64,000 bases of DNA, from assembly GCF_001640025.1 (NCBI RefSeq), contig NC_031671.1, positions 620,001 to 684,000 on the forward strand, in the 5' to 3' direction. The notes under the pieces were generated by a model. That model had not been told where the DNA came from. It made no database searches and worked only from the letters and a program-made list of their open reading frames with translations. Position numbers and translations under genes: made by a program. Shown one piece after another: positions 60,807-64,000 of this stretch; the stretch's first letter is position 1; every line of letters begins with the position of its first letter. This DNA is from Sugiyamaella lignohabitans (lineage: Eukaryota > Ascomycota > Dipodascomycetes > Dipodascales > Trichomonascaceae).

Positions 60807-60868
60807 CGACTCGAGCGGCAGCGAGAGGAGCCACGGGGTCTGGGGCAGAGCCCCAGCCGCCGGAGGCA
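60807..60868 (+). repeat. GC-rich double-hairpin element, single copy
   Basis: cgactcgagcggcagcgaga, gccacggggt, hairpin ctggggcagagccccag, ccgccggaggca. A well-preserved copy. Confidence 0.85.
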
Positions 60869-62062
60869 ACCCCGGACCCCTGAAAATAGGGTCACATGAC
60901 CGGTTTGTTAAAAATAGAAGCGGTTCCGAGATGCATTGTAAAAAATAATAACCGCGTGTGCGTCGCATAATGTTTGAACCGGCTGCGGATAGAATGCAGA
61001 AGGGAGCGAATTTTCGAGAATCCTGCGGGTCCGCAGTCACGGTGGGGCGCGATCCTGTCGTGGCCCGATTTTACCACCCCCGTCGACTCGGTACCTCTCT
61101 GATGGCTCGCTAGTATCCTTATGGACCCTACTAACCTCGCCAGGCGGGGCACCCAGGTTGCCCCCCATGCCAGATCGCTTGTACTGTCCTGGTGACCCAG
61201 GCCCAAACATACTGCAACTGACCCCACTTTTCCCGCTACTGCCAACAAGCTTTTAGTGGTAGAGGCGGACCTAGACCCACCCCCAACCTTTGCTGTTTTC
61301 GCCCATATCAGCCGCAGCCCTAACCTTGGCAATCTACAACAAGTGCACTTGCCGTGCTTACGAAAATGAAAAATGTCTTTAAGCTAACATTTATATTTCC
61401 TATTCGAGTAACGTAAAAGAATTTCCCCCAGATTGAGTGCATGCTCATGCCGGATCGCACACAAAACCATGCTTTAAGCGAGGTAGATTGTTGCATACCG
61501 GCAGAGTTAAATCTCCCAAATCGGTGGGGGGTCAGCAGCCTACTCTTGGACCCAGCCCACTTCGTGGCCTGGGACTGCTGCTGCACCCACCCATTTTGTG
61601 CACCCACCCGCAACCGGTGTGGTGTCTGTCCTATCTGACTAATTTTTTCGTGGGGTGGGGTGGCTCGGGTGTCGCAAGCTAATTTATTAACTAAATCCAA
61701 AAAAGTATATAAGTAATTCAATCCTCCCCCCACCAATAGTTCGTGACTTTTCAAATTAAATTTACTTTCAATCATTGCCACTGATTAATTTAAAAGGAGA
61801 GCTATCGCTTCCGAGGGATAAATTTATTCGCATTAAACTTCCTCGCACTCTACACACGTTTTAATTATAAAAACCCACTGCTTTTCTGTTTCTTTGCTAT
61901 TGTAATACTTGGTATTGAAACTGCCTTGACTACTTTTATCCTTTGTGCTATTATCTCTTCGCTCTTCTTGTTTCTTTTCTAGTCTAGTAAACTAGCAAAG
62001 ACTTCAACACTTTTTTCACATAAACACATCGCATATCAACCCACAGCCAAATTTTTTTCACT

Positions 62063-62410
62063 ATGGTCGAAGCAACTCTTGTTCAGGATATCGACGAGCT
62101 GTACCGCGAGCAAATGCAGGCTCGATGCAGAATCTCATCCTTGTACGGCGACTTGCTATTGTCACAAGGCGCTCCTGACGGCAAACTTGCTTGTGCGTCG
62201 CACGACTGGTCATTGAGATCCATTCAATCTATCACTGAAGATCTCCATGACCGTCTCCCCTCTGGCCAAGAGCCCGTCAACCCCTACTCCAAATACTTCC
62301 TTACCGACTCAAAGGACCACAAGGCTGTTCTCACTGAACTTCGCGGCACCCTCAGACGCCACAGCGAAGTCTCTACCCGCATCGAGCAACACGGCAAGGG
62401 CGTTCTCTAA
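62063..62410 (+). CDS. small cytosolic protein of unknown function
   Basis: 115 residues: MVEATLVQDIDELYREQMQA, then SLYGDLLLSQGAPDGKLACA, a helical middle (LRSIQSITEDLHDRLPS), NPYSKYFLTDSKDHKAVL and a basic helix (LRGTLRRHSEVSTRIEQHGK). It looks like a compact mostly helical protein with no membrane segment or signal peptide. I recognise no family. Codon use is biased toward C-ending codons like well-expressed genes. A TATA box lies about 190 nt upstream with a long T/C-rich leader. These features make a real, well-expressed gene likely. Confidence 0.7.
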   Translation: MVEATLVQDIDELYREQMQARCRISSLYGDLLLSQGAPDGKLACASHDWSLRSIQSITEDLHDRLPSGQEPVNPYSKYFLTDSKDHKAVLTELRGTLRRHSEVSTRIEQHGKGVL

Positions 62411-62734
62411 GCGACCTGCAACCTGCATTGATGATATATGATTTATGATTTACACGAGTTTGGTTTTTTTGTTTTCTCTGTTTGCTATTTAATAAAATTT
62501 AATAATTTAATAATTTAATTTACTCACTTCTTTTGTGTCTTCGTGCCTCCTGATGTGTCCAGCAGTCCTAGTTACTCTCCAGCTCCTCTTCGTTTGGCTC
62601 GAGTCGTCAACGTTCGCCATGATCTCATGCGGAGCAACGAGGTCTGGACCAATGCCCTACTCGCCGGAGGCTGGCAAGTGTGCTCGGTGTTTAGCAGCTA
62701 TGTTTAATAATTTACAGTTGAAAAAAGAGGGGAT
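62411..62734. other. convergent 3' region of the 115-residue gene and PHO8
   Basis: 324 bp with an aataaaatttaataatttaa-type AT-rich stretch (62489-62520), which probably contains polyadenylation signals. No gene. Confidence 0.5.
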
Positions 62735-64000
62735 CTAGAGCCCGTTGGTGACAGCCATGATGTGGGCATGATAAGAGTCGAGCCCATGTGGGTCGTCGAG
62801 GTCGTCAGTGGTGATATCATCTTGTTGGAGAAGGTCTGTCACTTTGGACACATCGACGTCGAGGTAGTCGGCAAGGAACTTGCCAATGTCGGTGTTCTCG
62901 TTGCTACCTCCTAGGGTCTTGAGGATACGACGGTTGGCCCGTTTGTGTCCCGAGAATCCGTACACATTGACGTCGACTGCCGAGTGGCCGTGGGTACTCC
63001 AGCCGGTCTGAGATCTCAGAGAGATAATATTGGCAATGTGGTCTTCAGACCGTTTTTTGTTATCAGCCAGAAGCTTAATTTGTTCTTCTGTTGGTTCTGG
63101 AATACCCAGACCCTCTTTCAGAATGTCAGTCTTGATAAAATCATATACATCCTTCCCATTGTAATGTCTTAGAGCATGACCCAAGTATTCCGCAGAATGG
63201 GTGGCATTGTCCAGAGCTTCAGGATACCACAGATAATCGGGGTAGGAAGGAGTCAATTGGCGAGCAGTAGCTAACCCACCAGTTTCGTGGTCAGAGGTAC
63301 TGACGACAATGGTCTCGACATTAGACTTCTTGGAGAACTCAATAGCAGCCTGGAAAGCCCTGTCAAAAGCCAGCACCTCGCGTACTTGAGCAGCAGGATC
63401 ATTCTGATGACCGGCATGGTCGATTCTCGATCCCTCAACCAAAAGGAAGAATCCCTTATCAGAGTGCTTAGTAGCCAACTCTAATGCACGGATAGCAGTT
63501 CTAGTGGTGTCCTCCAAACTTGGGTATACAGAGTCGTCTCTATCAAGATCATATGGAATATCGCCAGGGGCCAGTAACGCCAATAATGGCAGCGAAATGT
63601 TGTTACCGCCCTTCAATAAATCGTATTGCTCACGATTCTCAACATATTGCCAGCCGTCCTCCACAGCTTCTTCAACAAGATTTCTACTATCATGACGACA
63701 GCCACCATCAACTGACCCAGGCAAAAAGTGGCATCTGCCACCACCAATCATCAAGTCGACCATTCTGCCTAAAGGATACATACCCAGTTGGTGCTCGGCA
63801 ATGAGATCCTCCTCTTCTCTGTGCAACACATGGGCTGAGAAAGAAGCAGGTGTGGCATCAGTGATACGGGTTGTGACAACCATACCAGTATGATAACCAC
63901 GTAACTTAGCTCCTTCTAACACGGTACCACAAGGATCAGTATCTGGGAAAACACCAATAGCTCCATTATATGTCTTGAATCCACAGGCAAAGGCAGTGGC
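62735..64000 (-). CDS. PHO8: vacuolar alkaline phosphatase Pho8 (C-terminal part)
   Basis: 421 residues are inside the window; the frame is open to the right edge, so the N terminus with its membrane anchor and the phosphorylated active-site serine lie outside. The visible sequence begins ATAFACGFKTYNGAIGVFPD, which directly follows the active-site serine motif in relatives. Then RGYHTGMVVTTRITDATPAS, MIGGGRCHFLP, FFLLVEGSRIDHAGHQNDPA (zinc/magnesium ligands), the metal-binding VSTSDHETGG and WSTHGHSAVDVNVYGFSG (the last zinc-ligand His). This set of metal ligands is complete for the part seen. It should dephosphorylate a range of substrates in the vacuole lumen. The C-terminal about 70 residues extend past the core. 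Confidence 0.94.
   Translation of the reverse strand, partial: ATAFACGFKTYNGAIGVFPDTDPCGTVLEGAKLRGYHTGMVVTTRITDATPASFSAHVLHREEEDLIAEHQLGMYPLGRMVDLMIGGGRCHFLPGSVDGGCRHDSRNLVEEAVEDGWQYVENREQYDLLKGGNNISLPLLALLAPGDIPYDLDRDDSVYPSLEDTTRTAIRALELATKHSDKGFFLLVEGSRIDHAGHQNDPAAQVREVLAFDRAFQAAIEFSKKSNVETIVVSTSDHETGGLATARQLTPSYPDYLWYPEALDNATHSAEYLGHALRHYNGKDVYDFIKTDILKEGLGIPEPTEEQIKLLADNKKRSEDHIANIISLRSQTGWSTHGHSAVDVNVYGFSGHKRANRRILKTLGGSNENTDIGKFLADYLDVDVSKVTDLLQQDDITTDDLDDPHGLDSYHAHIMAVTNGL

Larger units (their letters stand above)
60209..62062. other. intergenic region with GC-rich elements and promoter
   Basis: About 1.85 kb. It holds a decayed inverted GC pair (60272-60408) and a complete GC element (60807-60868). 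The remainder includes a TATA box (61866-61872) and a T/C-rich leader for the next gene. Frames of 146-153 codons on the minus strand (60892-61332, 61320-61781) have no recognisable domain and run through promoter sequence. Confidence 0.55.

Noticed and set aside
60892..61781. Two overlapping minus-strand frames of 146 and 153 codons
   Set aside because: They run through the promoter region and lack family, bias or start context.

Overview
The window is nuclear DNA of a budding yeast (Saccharomycotina). Its conserved genes are recognisable yeast or fungal orthologues (PAT1, ACP1, DBP6, RSM19, ESA1, RRD2, ALG13, ISA2, PHO8, a Nup85-type nucleoporin, ESS2/Bis1). Introns are few and short, with a CTAAC branch sequence lying close to the 3' splice site. 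CTG falls at a conserved leucine in ESA1, which argues against the CTG-Ser clade. Together with a non-LTR retrotransposon and genes that Saccharomyces lacks (ESS2, an LMBR1-family protein, a LAMTOR5-like protein), this suggests a Dipodascales/Yarrowia-like yeast such as Trichomonascaceae (Sugiyamaella, Blastobotrys). That assignment is inference from gene content.

Layout. (1) 1-13.7 kb is conserved: the end of a Dal5-type MFS transporter, PAT1 (mRNA decapping), ACP1 (mitochondrial acyl carrier protein, spliced), a 4-coumarate-CoA-ligase-like acyl-CoA synthetase, DBP6 and RSM19 (spliced). Gaps here carry a dispersed family of GC-rich double-hairpin elements. (2) 13.7-35.3 kb is gene-poor and looks fast-evolving: a divergent PIP-kinase-like gene, an Asp/Ser-rich repeat protein, two nearly duplicate Ser-rich proteins, and a small membrane/proline-rich protein. 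The Ser-rich pair and the repeat protein share an N-terminal motif and a promoter pattern (TATA box plus pyrimidine-rich leader). Several small tandem repeats lie between. The full-length GC elements are absent. (3) 35.3-40.8 kb on the minus strand is a LINE with two open, overlapping ORFs, about 240 bp from an intron-containing tRNA-Pro(UGG). (4) 42-64 kb is again conserved: an atypical mitochondrial-carrier protein, a secreted protein of five 60-residue repeats, an FG-bearing Nup85, a three-exon LAMTOR5-like gene, an LMBR1 protein whose first coding exon is a bare ATG, ESS2, ESA1, RRD2, ALG13, ISA2, a lipid-droplet hydrolase, a small unknown protein, and the 3' two thirds of PHO8. GC hairpin elements reappear at 57.8-60.9 kb.

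How the genes relate. There are no operons. Several pairs share divergent promoters: DBP6/RSM19, LAMTOR5-like/LMBR1, ESS2/ESA1 and RRD2/ALG13. Others converge: acyl-CoA synthetase/DBP6 and ALG13/ISA2, both with a GC element in the gap, and also NUP85/LAMTOR5-like, LMBR1/ESS2 and ESA1/RRD2. The best candidate for something undescribed is the Ser-rich gene family at 20-34 kb, with its shared head motif, promoter and 3' hairpin. The paired GC hairpin elements and the repeat-built secreted protein come next.
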